The notes beneath the pieces were generated by a model that was not told the origin of the DNA, did not search any database, and was given only the letters and a program-made list of their open reading frames with translations. A DNA stretch of 64,000 bases from Mycolicibacterium mageritense (GTDB taxonomy: Bacteria; Actinomycetota; Actinomycetes; Mycobacteriales; Mycobacteriaceae). Position numbers and translations under genes: made by a program. The stretch is taken from the NCBI RefSeq assembly GCF_010727475.1, contig NZ_AP022567.1, positions 2,914,001 through 2,978,000 on the forward strand, in the 5' to 3' direction. Shown piece after piece: positions 1-7,635 of this stretch. The stretch's first letter is position 1, and every line of letters begins with the position of its first letter.

Positions 1-252
1 CTTGATGGCCCGGGCTTCGGCCCTGCGGGTAGCACGGCTTTTACGTCGCGTGAACAGGCCCATTCCGGCTGCCTCCCGGTCGTCTCGTCGAGTTGTGGCG
101 ATCCCCAGTGCAATGCTGCAGACCCACAGTATCGTCCGGCGGCTTTGCTCGGCCGCCAAGCCCTGTGTGACCGCTGGTTATTCATTACGGCTAGCAAATC
201 GGTCAGGCGGTCTGTGCGACAATTGTTCGGACGTCTTTAGGGCCGATGTGCG
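1..252. other. Upstream non-coding region
   Basis: I see no convincing gene here. A short open frame runs through it but has no recognisable protein features and no ribosome binding site. It is the presumed promoter region of the secreted-protein gene that follows. A TAGCAAA heptamer at 192-198 (TTTGCTA on the other strand) fits the EspR consensus as I recall it (see findings). Confidence 0.4.
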
Positions 253-276
253 ATGCGCTTGAGAGGTGGTGGGGTC

Positions 277-1503
277 GTGCGTTCCGGTGTGCGCGTCGCC
301 GCCTCAGCGTGCGTGGTCCTTTCCGGCCTGCTCATCGCCGGTATCGGTGGTGCGCTCGCGTTTGCCGACCCCGACCGCGGTCACGGCGATTCGTCACAGG
401 GTTCGTCGCACAACGACGACAAGGGCAGCCAACAGGGCGGCCGCGACCACGCCCGGCCCGACAGCGGGCGCCCGAGCCGGGACGACGGCAAGCCGGGCGG
501 TGTCGGAGAAGGAGCCAACCGTCCGACCGGTGGCCCGTCCCGTGATTCGACAAAGTCGCCGTCCGGGTCGAACAAGCCGAGCTCGGGTCCGTCGCGCAAT
601 CCCAGCGGTCAGTCCCCGCAAACCGGCAACGCGTCTGCCGAGGGCGACGACGGAGACGAGCAGGGAACTACGAAAACTCCCGGGACGAAGACCGACGCGC
701 CGGGAACCAAGACCGAGACAAAAACCGAGACGCCGCCTACGAAGACCGAGACGACCGGCGAGACGGAGACGGTGTCAGAGACGCCGCCGACTTCGGTAGA
801 GGTGACGACGACGGACGTGACAACGTCGGAGACGTCATCGACGACTGCGACGACGACTTCCGCGACCACCACGGCGACGACGACAACACGATCGACCTCC
901 CCGACAACTTCGCCGACGACCTCGCCTACGACGACCACGCTCATCGGATCGCCGGGTGGGGGCAGGGACGGCGGCGGCGACGGAGTCGGTGCGTTGCCAG
1001 GGTCGGTCGGTGGTCCGCAGCCCCCGCCTCAGATGCAGTTGCCCGAGCAGGCCGCGGCGCCTGTTTCGGAGGCCGCACCCGCCGCCCCACCCGGGCTCGC
1101 GGCCGGTGCCGCGGCAGCGCTCCCGCCGCCCGTGTTGCCGCCGGTCGTCGTGGCGCCGATCATTGTTGTGCCGCCCTTGCTTGCGCCGCCAGGTGCTCCC
1201 GGCGGGGACGGTCCTTCGGGCAATGACGCGGGATCCCCGTCGTTCACTGAACCGACAATGAAACAATCGGAAGCATCGGCAGACCGTTCGCTCGCGGACG
1301 GCCTGGACAGCGCGATTCCGGTGTCGTACCGGATGGGCTATGTCGACTATCTCCGTACCGCGGGGACATCGCAGATCGCGGCGGTCGCCGTGCCCGGGGT
1401 GGTCGGCATCATGGCTCTGACGGGCGCAGGGGGGCTCGTCGGATACCGGCAGGCCAAAGCCGGTTTCTCGCTGAGGGCCGGGTCGGCGCGGTTCCTGGGC
1501 TGA
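277..1503 (+). CDS. Secreted or surface-anchored Pro/Thr-rich protein with C-terminal membrane segment
   Basis: The 408-residue product starts with a Sec-type signal: a basic N-terminus, a hydrophobic stretch ending GGALAFA, then an acidic mature start (DPDRGHGD). Residues about 30-130 are Gly/Ser/Asp-rich. About 140-225 is a Thr/Glu run of the TKTET and TTT kind that looks like a stalk or O-glycosylated spacer. About 250-310 is Pro/Ala-rich. One hydrophobic helix lies near the C-terminus, followed by a short basic tail, as in type I membrane proteins. The GTG start is chosen because GAGAGGTGG lies eight bases upstream; an ATG at 253 is in frame but would precede that site. It is followed within 35 bases by the protease and membrane protein genes on the same strand, so an operon is likely. 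I do not recognise the family; function unknown. Confidence 0.7.
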   Translation: MRSGVRVAASACVVLSGLLIAGIGGALAFADPDRGHGDSSQGSSHNDDKGSQQGGRDHARPDSGRPSRDDGKPGGVGEGANRPTGGPSRDSTKSPSGSNKPSSGPSRNPSGQSPQTGNASAEGDDGDEQGTTKTPGTKTDAPGTKTETKTETPPTKTETTGETETVSETPPTSVEVTTTDVTTSETSSTTATTTSATTTATTTTRSTSPTTSPTTSPTTTTLIGSPGGGRDGGGDGVGALPGSVGGPQPPPQMQLPEQAAAPVSEAAPAAPPGLAAGAAAALPPPVLPPVVVAPIIVVPPLLAPPGAPGGDGPSGNDAGSPSFTEPTMKQSEASADRSLADGLDSAIPVSYRMGYVDYLRTAGTSQIAAVAVPGVVGIMALTGAGGLVGYRQAKAGFSLRAGSARFLG

Positions 1504-1537
1504 TCGGCAGGACGGCGAGGAGTCGAAAGGGGGACAG

Positions 1538-2029
1538 ATGTCAGCCAGCAAAAGCGTGACGCGCGCTGTGAGCGCGGTGCTCGACCTCGCTCCTCGACGG
1601 GGTGAAGTGACATTGATCCGCCTGGTCGAGGCAGTCAGCGAGGACCGCGGCAGACCCATCGAAGTCGACATGGCCGAGCTGCCGCCGGGCGTCTGCGGAC
1701 AGTGGCGACAGTACGCAGACCGCGATGTGTTCCTGATCCAGCAGGGCCTACCGGCCTGGGACCGCACCCTGGCCCACGAACTTGGCCATCTGGTGCTCGG
1801 GCATGACGGCATCTCGATCGTCGAAGCCGCCGAGGATGCCGTAGAGGTCGCGAGTTCGGACCTCATCGCGTACATGCTCAACCAACGGACCGGATGCATG
1901 GGCCCCAATGGCGAGGACATTGAGCAGGAGGCCGAGGATTTCGCGGCCCTGCTGCTGTACCGGCTGGGACGGCTGCCGTCTGACCGGTCGTCGATCGTTC
2001 AGGTTCGCCTCGGAGAGGCGTTTGGTTGA
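1538..2029 (+). CDS. ImmA/IrrE-type zinc metallopeptidase
   Basis: The 163-residue cytoplasmic protein carries HELGH at residues 80-84 followed by LVLGHD. This is the gluzincin-type HExxH pattern of the ImmA/IrrE family (COG2856). Proteases of that family cleave XRE-type repressors, for example ImmA cutting ImmR in ICEBs1 and IrrE cutting DdrO in Deinococcus. The ATG has a very good ribosome site (AAAGGGGG). The stop overlaps the TTG start of the next gene, so the two are translationally coupled. The closest XRE-type protein encoded here is EspR, convergent about 1.2 kb away. Inference: EspR or another regulator could be its substrate, but nothing in the sequence proves this. Family call is good, substrate unknown. 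Confidence 0.8.
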   Translation: MSASKSVTRAVSAVLDLAPRRGEVTLIRLVEAVSEDRGRPIEVDMAELPPGVCGQWRQYADRDVFLIQQGLPAWDRTLAHELGHLVLGHDGISIVEAAEDAVEVASSDLIAYMLNQRTGCMGPNGEDIEQEAEDFAALLLYRLGRLPSDRSSIVQVRLGEAFG

Positions 2030-3165
2030 TCATCTGGGTGATCGCGGGTCTGCTCGGCCTGGCTACTGGACTGCGCATCGGCTGGGCACTGGTCAACAAA
2101 CAATCTCTGGTGAGCTCGGCGATGATCCTTGCGCTGGGCAGCCTCGGCGCGGTGGCCGCGTTCAACTGGCAGCCGCTGGCACTTCTCACCGACACCCTGC
2201 TGCACTGGCCCAACATCGCGATGGCGTTCAGCCAGGTGGCGTTGATCGCATGTGCGGCGGGAAGCTGCGTGATGATCACCACCGCGGCCTCCGATCGTCC
2301 CGCCGCGATCAGCCGGCGCATCGCGATGGTGCAGTACGGCGTCGCCGCGGTCGTGGCGGTCGTCAGCCTGGCGACGTTCTTCCTGGCCGGCCGGCAACCC
2401 GAGATGGCGCCGGGGGAGTACCTGCAACGCAACCTCGGCGGCAACGGCACCACGTGGCTGCTGCCGTTGCTGTACGTGCTCCTGGCGCTCACGCTCGTGA
2501 CGTGGGCCGGCGTGCGCTACTCGAACCGCAGCCGGCGCGGTCGCGCGCTGTTCGTGTTCACGATCGGCATTGTCCTGATCGTGGCGGCGAGCGGGTTCTT
2601 CCTGATCCGGGTGGTGAGCCGGACCAACCTGGTCAGTGTGGGTGCGGCGGTCACGATATTGGGCTGCGCGATGGTGATCGTCGCGATGGGCTCGTTGTTG
2701 CCGAGCATCGAAGACTGGTTCGGGGCACGGCAGGAACTGCGTGTCATCGCGCCGCTGCTTGCCGAACTCGGGCGGCGTCAGCCTGATGTCGGCATCGGCG
2801 TGCGACCGCGGGGACCGTTGGTTTTCCGGGTGGCTGAACGGATGTCGTTGATATCGGATTCGCTGTACCTGGAGGCCACCGCTGCGGCGACTGCGGCGCG
2901 GAATCGTGAGTCGGTCGGCCCCCGAGGATCGTCGGCAAAAGACGATCGGCGCCGCAAGGGCGATCCGGCGAACGTGTCACCGACCGAGCAGGCGCGCGTC
3001 GTCGCGCAGTGGATCTATGAAACTCGCGGCGACGACGAGCCGGACCCCGCCGCATTTCCAGGACTCACCTGGCTGCGCCAACCGGAATCGTATTCCGACC
3101 GGGAATGGATCCTTGCTATTGCCGAGCAGTACCGCGCATTGGAAAAAGCCAAACACGCCAGCTAA
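2026..3165 (+). CDS. Seven-helix membrane protein with cytoplasmic tail, MAB_1171c-type putative transporter
   Basis: The 379-residue product has seven hydrophobic segments in its first ~225 residues: about 1-22, 28-47, 60-87, 99-121, 140-163, 172-194 and 202-225. They are followed by a ~150-residue soluble C-terminus that includes RVIAPLLAELGRR and a polar, basic region near 305-325. Layout and sequence resemble the actinobacterial proteins annotated as 'MAB_1171c family putative transporter', often found beside ImmA/IrrE proteases and XRE regulators. No transport substrate is known. The TTG start at 2026 overlaps the protease stop by four bases (TTGA), implying coupled translation. A sensor or membrane tether for the protease is as plausible as a transporter. 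Confidence 0.7.
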   Translation: MIIWVIAGLLGLATGLRIGWALVNKQSLVSSAMILALGSLGAVAAFNWQPLALLTDTLLHWPNIAMAFSQVALIACAAGSCVMITTAASDRPAAISRRIAMVQYGVAAVVAVVSLATFFLAGRQPEMAPGEYLQRNLGGNGTTWLLPLLYVLLALTLVTWAGVRYSNRSRRGRALFVFTIGIVLIVAASGFFLIRVVSRTNLVSVGAAVTILGCAMVIVAMGSLLPSIEDWFGARQELRVIAPLLAELGRRQPDVGIGVRPRGPLVFRVAERMSLISDSLYLEATAAATAARNRESVGPRGSSAKDDRRRKGDPANVSPTEQARVVAQWIYETRGDDEPDPAAFPGLTWLRQPESYSDREWILAIAEQYRALEKAKHAS

Positions 3166-3212
3166 GCAGGGATCATCTGGTGATCCTGCTCAGCTGGCGG
3201 CTTGAGTGGACG

Positions 3213-3611
3213 TCAGTCGTCGAGTTGTTCGCGGCGGCGCAGTTCGTCGACCTTCTGGACGATGTCCTGCTGCGCCTCGGCCGACAGGCCAACGGTGCGG
3301 GCTGCGATGCGACGGACCCCTTCGTCGCGCATGCTCGCGAGCCAGGTCAGCTCCTTGTCGAGCTTCTCGTAGTACTCGTCGTCGGTGAAGTAGGCCGGCT
3401 TGATCCGGAAGAAATTGGCAAGGGCGGCCATTGTTGCCACGGATGGGTTGGTGCGGTTGCCCGACCGGAGCTGCGACAGGTACGGCGCCGACATGGTGAT
3501 GCCCTCGGACTTCAGCGCGGCGATGACCTCAGCCGAGGTATGGGGTCCGCGCCCAGGTGGATAAACCGTGTCGAACAGGCGGTTTAGGCGGGCGGCGAAC
3601 GTCTTGCTCAT
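3213..3611 (-). CDS. espR: Nucleoid-associated XRE-family regulator EspR
   Basis: The 132-residue protein is easily recognised as EspR (M. tuberculosis Rv3849). It opens MSKTFAARLNRLFDTVYPPG and has the helix-turn-helix region TMSAPYLSQLRSGNRTNPS at about residues 40-58 and the FRIKPAYFTDDEYYEKLDKE dimerisation part. EspR is known to activate the espACD locus and to bind widely across the chromosome as a dimer of dimers that can loop DNA. The ATG at 3611 is chosen over an upstream in-frame one because GGAGGT lies eight bases before it and the length then equals the family's 132 residues. The gene is preceded by a long non-coding leader holding candidate EspR sites. It is convergent with the protease/membrane-protein operon. 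Confidence 0.96.
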   Translation of the reverse strand: MSKTFAARLNRLFDTVYPPGRGPHTSAEVIAALKSEGITMSAPYLSQLRSGNRTNPSVATMAALANFFRIKPAYFTDDEYYEKLDKELTWLASMRDEGVRRIAARTVGLSAEAQQDIVQKVDELRRREQLDD

Positions 3612-3658
3612 CGATTTGACCTCCACATGCATCATGAGCGGTACGAATAGGCGGCGTA

Positions 3659-3665
3659 TTTGCTG
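3659..3665 (+). promoter_or_regulatory. Candidate EspR-binding motif TTTGCTG, proximal
   Basis: Exact match to the TTTGC[TC][GA] consensus that I recall being reported for M. tuberculosis EspR, about 50 bases upstream of the espR start. Short motif, so chance occurrence is possible; its place in the espR leader and a second copy ~260 bp away make autoregulation by looping plausible. Confidence 0.35.
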
Positions 3666-3921
3666 ACCATCGTAGCGAGAGTTGTGGCAACAACCAAGTG
3701 CAAACCGCGTAAAAGTTAAATCGGCTTTGTGTTTTGTGGGTCCGGGCAGCGGAAACCGGTACCTTCGCCGGGCGTCGAGGGCGGGATTCCGTCGTGTGAC
3801 TAGGCAAATAATGACGGTTGCGTTGCATTGGCGCTGGTGAGCTGCTGTCTATGCATCTCAGGGGTGACCTCACCTGGTCGCTGGGCAACGGACACGGTCA
3901 GATCACGTCCCGAAATGGGTA

Positions 3922-3928
3922 TTTGCTG
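3922..3928 (+). promoter_or_regulatory. Candidate EspR-binding motif TTTGCTG, distal
   Basis: Second exact TTTGCTG heptamer in the espR upstream region, same orientation as the proximal copy and about 263 bp from it. Spacing of this order fits the bridging model for EspR dimers, but this is inference. Confidence 0.3.
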
Positions 3929-4077
3929 GCGCACAGACCAACGCCGCACTGGCGCGCCGCGCGGCACCGGCGTGCGGCACGGGGCGCGCGCTGTCGTCGC
4001 GGCCGCCGAAAAGGCGCGATCCGCCGAACAAAAAGTTGCCACGACGGCTTCAGGCGGATTCTGGTGACGATTCACGT

Positions 4078-4680
4078 TCAGCCGGCGGACCAAGGTGTCG
4101 GCGCGCGCTCACGCGCAGGCCCGCAGGCGGCGGACCCTGCGGCGGCCATGACCACGAGGACGGTAACCGCCGCCGTGACCGGGCGCCAGCCAAGCGCGCC
4201 GATGATCAGCATCCACAACCCGACTAACAGGAATAGCACACCCGCTGCGTTGCGCACGGACCGCTCAGACAACCGGTGATGGCGCACCGACGCGGCGGTG
4301 ATTGCTGCCGCGACTGCCAGCACCGCCCCTCGCGCGGTGTCGCGCCAGGCGTCTGACCAGTCACGATCGCCAACGGACGCGGGCATCGGCGCGTGACCGG
4401 GACGGGTCGGCGCGAGCGACGAGACAACTGTGAGCAGCGCCGGACACAATGCCGTCGCTTTTCCGGCTCCGCCGCTATCGGCGCGGCCCACGTGGCGCGC
4501 CCAAAAAACGACCGACAGAAATGCGATTAGCGCAGCAAATGTAATCGAATTATCCGGGGGAGTGAGTCCCATTAAATGGTCTACGAGGCCGGAAAAGATG
4601 CATGAGACGATGACGGCGGCACCGAGAATGGACAACCTCAGGTGCCATCCGAACGGCACGGGTGCGATCGCCGGCCGCAT
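4078..4680 (-). CDS. Hypothetical multi-pass membrane protein in the Rv3848 position
   Basis: About 200 residues with several hydrophobic helices: RLSILGAAVIVSCIFSGLVD, an FAALIAFLSVVFW segment, AVLAVAAAITAAS, VLFLLVGLWMLIIGALGW and VTVLVVMAAAGSAACG. Its place between espR and the Rv3847 orthologue, on the same strand, is that of the membrane protein Rv3848 in M. tuberculosis. Orthology is assumed from position, not checked by alignment. The start is uncertain: the ATG at 4680 has no clear ribosome site, and the frame stays open to a TTG at 4767. No functional motif seen. Confidence 0.5.
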   Translation of the reverse strand: MRPAIAPVPFGWHLRLSILGAAVIVSCIFSGLVDHLMGLTPPDNSITFAALIAFLSVVFWARHVGRADSGGAGKATALCPALLTVVSSLAPTRPGHAPMPASVGDRDWSDAWRDTARGAVLAVAAAITAASVRHHRLSERSVRNAAGVLFLLVGLWMLIIGALGWRPVTAAVTVLVVMAAAGSAACGPARERAPTPWSAG

Positions 4681-4982
4681 CTGGGCGGGCAAGGAGACGG
4701 CAACCACGCCGAGGCTGCTGGGCGTGGCGGCAAGCACTGACGACCTCTCGGCGCGTCGCCGCAGCAACGATCAACAGACCTGCGCGGCATGCGGTCGAAG
4801 GTCTCGTCCACCGCTGCGAAGCGGTTCGCCGGCCGGGCTGGCGCCAGGATGTCGACTCGGCGATCGGGACTACGGCCCTTCGCTGACGGCTAAGACCCTA
4901 ACGGTTGCTTGCTCGGTTCGCTAGCTCTCCTACCTGTTTCGGGTAGCCGTATTCTTGTTTTCGCCATATAAATACAAGCGGC
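4681..4982. other. Intergenic region between Rv3848- and Rv3847-position genes
   Basis: No gene supported. Possible N-terminal extension of the membrane protein gene up to 4767. The stretch at 4920-4985 is AT-richer than its surroundings and may hold the promoter for the downstream minus-strand gene. No clean hairpin recognised. Confidence 0.3.
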
Positions 4983-5516
4983 TCACGCCGCCAGCAGCAT
5001 CGCGAGAATCGCGGTGTCCGGGTGGCTGATCGGATCGACGCCCACGCGGCTCACCATCGACGTGATCGTGCCGTCTGACTCTGCCTCGACCCACGCCGCC
5101 CGGTGTTCGAGACCGAGGTGCGGCAGACCGGGCAGCAGCACACATCCCGACGCCGCGCCGGCACACTCAGGCAGCGACGGCGTCGTCTCCGACGGCGGAT
5201 GCAGCATCAGCAATGCGGGTGGCTGGTGCTCGGCGAAATAGCCGGGCGGCACCGCGGACTCACCGACCACCGGACCCTCGGCGAGCACGAGCCCCACGGT
5301 GCCCGGCTGAGGCTGCTCGGGAAGCTCCTCACGCACACCGAAAATCGTTGTGGTGGCCAGCAATCCGGGAAGCGAGGCCACGCGCACGGTGACGATCAAC
5401 AGCTGTGCCCATTCTTTGGTCGACTCGGGCCAGCGGCCTGACACCACGAATCCCTTGAGCAAGCCACCGGAATGAAAAGGGGCGATTTCGATCGCCCGAG
5501 AAGACCCCTTATCCAT
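4983..5516 (-). CDS. Conserved mycobacterial protein, Rv3847 orthologue
   Basis: The 177-residue protein has the same length as I recall for Rv3847 and sits between espR and sodA as that gene does. It begins MDKGSSRAIEIAPFHSGG and contains RWPESTKEWAQLLIVTVRVA. There is no signal peptide or transmembrane helix, and no catalytic motif that I can name. The ATG at 5516 is chosen because a GGAGG site lies six bases upstream; a longer open frame to 5582 lacks one. Function unknown. It is read in the same direction as sodA, about 210 bases further on, so a shared transcript is possible but not evident. Confidence 0.8.
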   Translation of the reverse strand: MDKGSSRAIEIAPFHSGGLLKGFVVSGRWPESTKEWAQLLIVTVRVASLPGLLATTTIFGVREELPEQPQPGTVGLVLAEGPVVGESAVPPGYFAEHQPPALLMLHPPSETTPSLPECAGAASGCVLLPGLPHLGLEHRAAWVEAESDGTITSMVSRVGVDPISHPDTAILAMLLAA

Positions 5517-5727
5517 CTTCGCCTCCGGGACGTCAGTGCCGGGATTCGTCCGTCGACGGCGATCGGACGTGCCCCGGCACATTGGTCGATGAATTCAGGA
5601 TGCGCCCACGTCGCGGGGTGTGCAAGGCGACACGGTGGGCCGAGAACGAGGGCGGGGCGCCGCGCTGTCGCGCGACGCCCCTTCTGTAGAGACTTCTGAA
5701 ATACCCTCTGGTCGGGCAGATTCCGGC

Positions 5728-6351
5728 TCAGCCGAAGATGAGGCCGTTGGCCTTCGACGTGGCCGCCGCGTAGCGGTTCTGGACGTCCTCCCAGTTGACG
5801 ACGTTCCAGAAGGCCTTGACGTAGTCCGCCTTAACGTTCTTGTACTGCAGGTAGAAGGCGTGCTCCCACATGTCCACCTGAAGCAGCGGAATAATGCCGA
5901 GCGGTACGTTGGCCTGCTGGTCATACAGCTGGAAGGTCAGCAGCCGGTCGCCGAGGCTGTCGTAGCCGAGGACGGCCCAACCCGAGCCCTGCAGGCCGTT
6001 GGCGGCCGCGGTGAACTGTGCCTGGAACTTGTCGAACGATCCGAACTGCTCGTCGATGGCGGCCGCGAGATCACCCGTCGGCTTGTCACCGCCGTTGGGG
6101 GACAGGTTCTTCCACCAGATCGAGTGGTTCACGTGACCGCCGAGGTGGAAGGCCAGGTTCTTCTCGTTGAGGAAGATCGCGGCGTGGTCACCGTTGGCCC
6201 GGGCTTCCTCGAGCTTCGCAACTGCGTCGTTGACGCCCTTGACGTACGCCGCGTGGTGTTTGCTGTGGTGAAGCTCGTTGATCTGACCGGAGATGTGGGG
6301 TTCCAGTGCTCCGTAGTCGTAATCCAGGTCTGGCAGGGTGTATTCAGCCAC
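5728..6351 (-). CDS. sodA: Superoxide dismutase SodA, predicted manganese type
   Basis: The 207-residue protein dismutates superoxide to hydrogen peroxide and oxygen. All four metal ligands are visible: His28, His76, Asp160 and His164 (the last two in DMWEHAFYLQY). It matches mycobacterial SodA over its full length, with no signal peptide, although SodA is known to be exported without one in some mycobacteria. Residue 145 is Gln (YDQQANVP), where the iron enzyme of M. tuberculosis has His145; this argues for manganese here. The GTG start at 6351 is preceded by AGGAAGGA and aligns with the family N-terminus (xAEYTLPDL). A tiny membrane-peptide gene lies upstream in the same direction. Confidence 0.97.
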   Translation of the reverse strand: MAEYTLPDLDYDYGALEPHISGQINELHHSKHHAAYVKGVNDAVAKLEEARANGDHAAIFLNEKNLAFHLGGHVNHSIWWKNLSPNGGDKPTGDLAAAIDEQFGSFDKFQAQFTAAANGLQGSGWAVLGYDSLGDRLLTFQLYDQQANVPLGIIPLLQVDMWEHAFYLQYKNVKADYVKAFWNVVNWEDVQNRYAAATSKANGLIFG

Positions 6352-6477
6352 GAGATTCCTTCCTGTAATTGATCGATGGAGTTCGACGTCATCAAGATCG
6401 TCGTCAACATTGCTCCATCGCCGCGCGCATCGCAAGGACGCGCGTCACCACCCCACGTATACCCGATCGGTTCGCGG

Positions 6478-6636
6478 TCAGTACAAGACGATCAACGCGA
6501 GGACGCCCAGCAACAGCAGCGCGATCACGCCCGCCCGCATGAACGACATCAGTTGGTTGCGGGTGTGCAGGTGTCCGGACGAATGCCACTCAGATTGTGG
6601 TAAGGCCGACCCCGGGCCCATCGGATGCGATGCCAT
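6478..6636 (-). CDS. Small membrane protein of 52 residues upstream of sodA
   Basis: The frame runs from an ATG at 6636, with AGGAG seven bases upstream, to a TGA ending at 6478. It encodes a polar N-terminus (MASHPMGPGSALPQSEWHSS, then GHLHTRNQLMSF) and one C-terminal helix, RAGVIALLLLGVLALIVLY. Single-pass topology with the polar half on one side is clear. It lies about 126 bases upstream of sodA on the same strand. I recognise no family. The strong ribosome site, the helix running right to the stop and the codon usage make it a likely real gene. It could be a co-transcribed partner or an independent membrane peptide. Confidence 0.65.
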   Translation of the reverse strand: MASHPMGPGSALPQSEWHSSGHLHTRNQLMSFMRAGVIALLLLGVLALIVLY

Positions 6637-7074
6637 CACACGCTCCTGACCTGCGCGATCAATGTTTGCCCCCAGTGAGTTCTGTCACAACATCAGGTGT
6701 GACGCCGATCATAGACCCTTTGCGGTGCCGGCAAAAATCGGGGCCGCCACGCCGCAAACACCCGAGCTGGTTTCGCCAGGGCAGGACCGTTCGGCACGTG
6801 CATCGCGAACGCGGCGCGAATTCTGCGCGAACGCGACGTGCCGCCCCGTCGCCACCGCGGCGCTCCGTTTGGCCGGGCGCGGTAATGGGAATCAACGTGA
6901 GCACAATCTGCGGCGGCACCGGCTTCGCGCGTCGGGCGGTGCGGATCCCGGCGGTGGCGGCTGCGGAATCGGGCCACGGTCCGCCGATGCGGCGTGTCCG
7001 CAGATAGTTAGCGGCACGAGCAATTTCGCTCGCTTCGCAATCAGGTGTTGATCGACGCTCGGGTGAACACAGGG
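6637..7074. other. Non-coding region upstream of the rhodanese gene
   Basis: No convincing gene on either strand; the open frames are Arg/Pro-rich shadows without ribosome sites. It is the divergent promoter region for the small membrane-protein gene (minus) and the rhodanese gene (plus). Its right end leads into the DnaA-box-like cluster. Confidence 0.4.
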
Positions 7075-7173
7075 TTATCCACAGTGTTGATCAGTAAGCG
7101 CACAGCTAAACCAGGCTGCGGACGGTCGCGGCAGGTGTCGGCCTGTGGATGAACCTGTGGAAACTGTGGATAG
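7075..7173. promoter_or_regulatory. Cluster of four DnaA-box-like nonamers
   Basis: One perfect TTATCCACA lies at 7075-7083. Three minus-strand relatives follow in tight array: TCATCCACA (7144-7152), GTTTCCACA (7156-7164) and CTATCCACA (7165-7173). All share the TCCACA core of the bacterial DnaA box. No AT-rich unwinding element or dnaA/dnaN genes are nearby, so it is not an obvious oriC. It could be a DnaA-titration or DnaA-regulated promoter site for the rhodanese gene that starts about 75 bases on. Confidence 0.5.
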
Positions 7174-7246
7174 CCGCGCATTGCTAAGCGCGATGGGTCC
7201 ACGGCGATGGATGCGTCGGCAAGATCGGCGTGTCAGCATGGTTGCC

Positions 7247-7588
7247 ATGGACGATGTGGAGGTCGCGCAGGCGGAGATCGCCGCGGTTCCCACGACGTTC
7301 GAGGGGTCGGTGGTCCTGCTCGACGTGCGTGAGGATGACGAATGGCAGCGCGGGCATGTGGCAGGTGCCCAGCACATACCGATGGGTGACGTGCCTGCCC
7401 GGATGGCCGAGATCGACCCCGACGCCGAACTGTTCGTGGTGTGCCACGCCGGCGGGCGGTCGCTGCGCGTCGCGAACTATCTGGCTCGCAACGGCTACAC
7501 CCCGGTCAACGTCAACGGCGGCATGCTGGCCTGGACGGCCGCCGGCCGGCCCGTGGTCACCGACGACGGCGGCGTCGGCACGGTCTGA
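7247..7588 (+). CDS. Single-domain rhodanese-like sulfurtransferase
   Basis: About 113 residues forming one rhodanese domain: VVLLDVREDDEWQRGHVAGA near the N-terminus, then the active-site loop CHAGGRS with Cys66 as the predicted persulfide carrier, and the GYTPVNVNGGMLAW end motif. Such proteins move sulfane sulfur in thiosulfate or cysteine sulfur metabolism and redox defence; the exact donor cannot be read from sequence. The start is uncertain between ATGs at 7238 and 7247; neither has a strong ribosome site. A DnaA-box-like cluster lies directly upstream. The next gene follows in 47 bases on the same strand. Confidence 0.88.
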   Translation: MDDVEVAQAEIAAVPTTFEGSVVLLDVREDDEWQRGHVAGAQHIPMGDVPARMAEIDPDAELFVVCHAGGRSLRVANYLARNGYTPVNVNGGMLAWTAAGRPVVTDDGGVGTV

Positions 7589-7635
7589 CCGGGCAGCCGC
7601 AAAAGCAACTACCGAGTCGTCGCTAGGCTGGTCGG

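Larger units (their letters stand above)
3612..4077. other. Long espR upstream region
   Basis: About 465 bases between espR and the next gene hold no convincing coding sequence; open frames on the plus strand lack ribosome sites and family features. The stretch at 3690-3740 is locally AT-richer than its surroundings, a usual promoter sign here. Two exact TTTGCTG heptamers lie in it (see separate entries). Likely the espR promoter and 5' leader. Confidence 0.5.

Noticed and set aside
6637..7240. Several small open frames in the non-coding region before the rhodanese gene
   Set aside because: No ribosome sites, no family resemblance, Arg/Pro-rich shadow composition.
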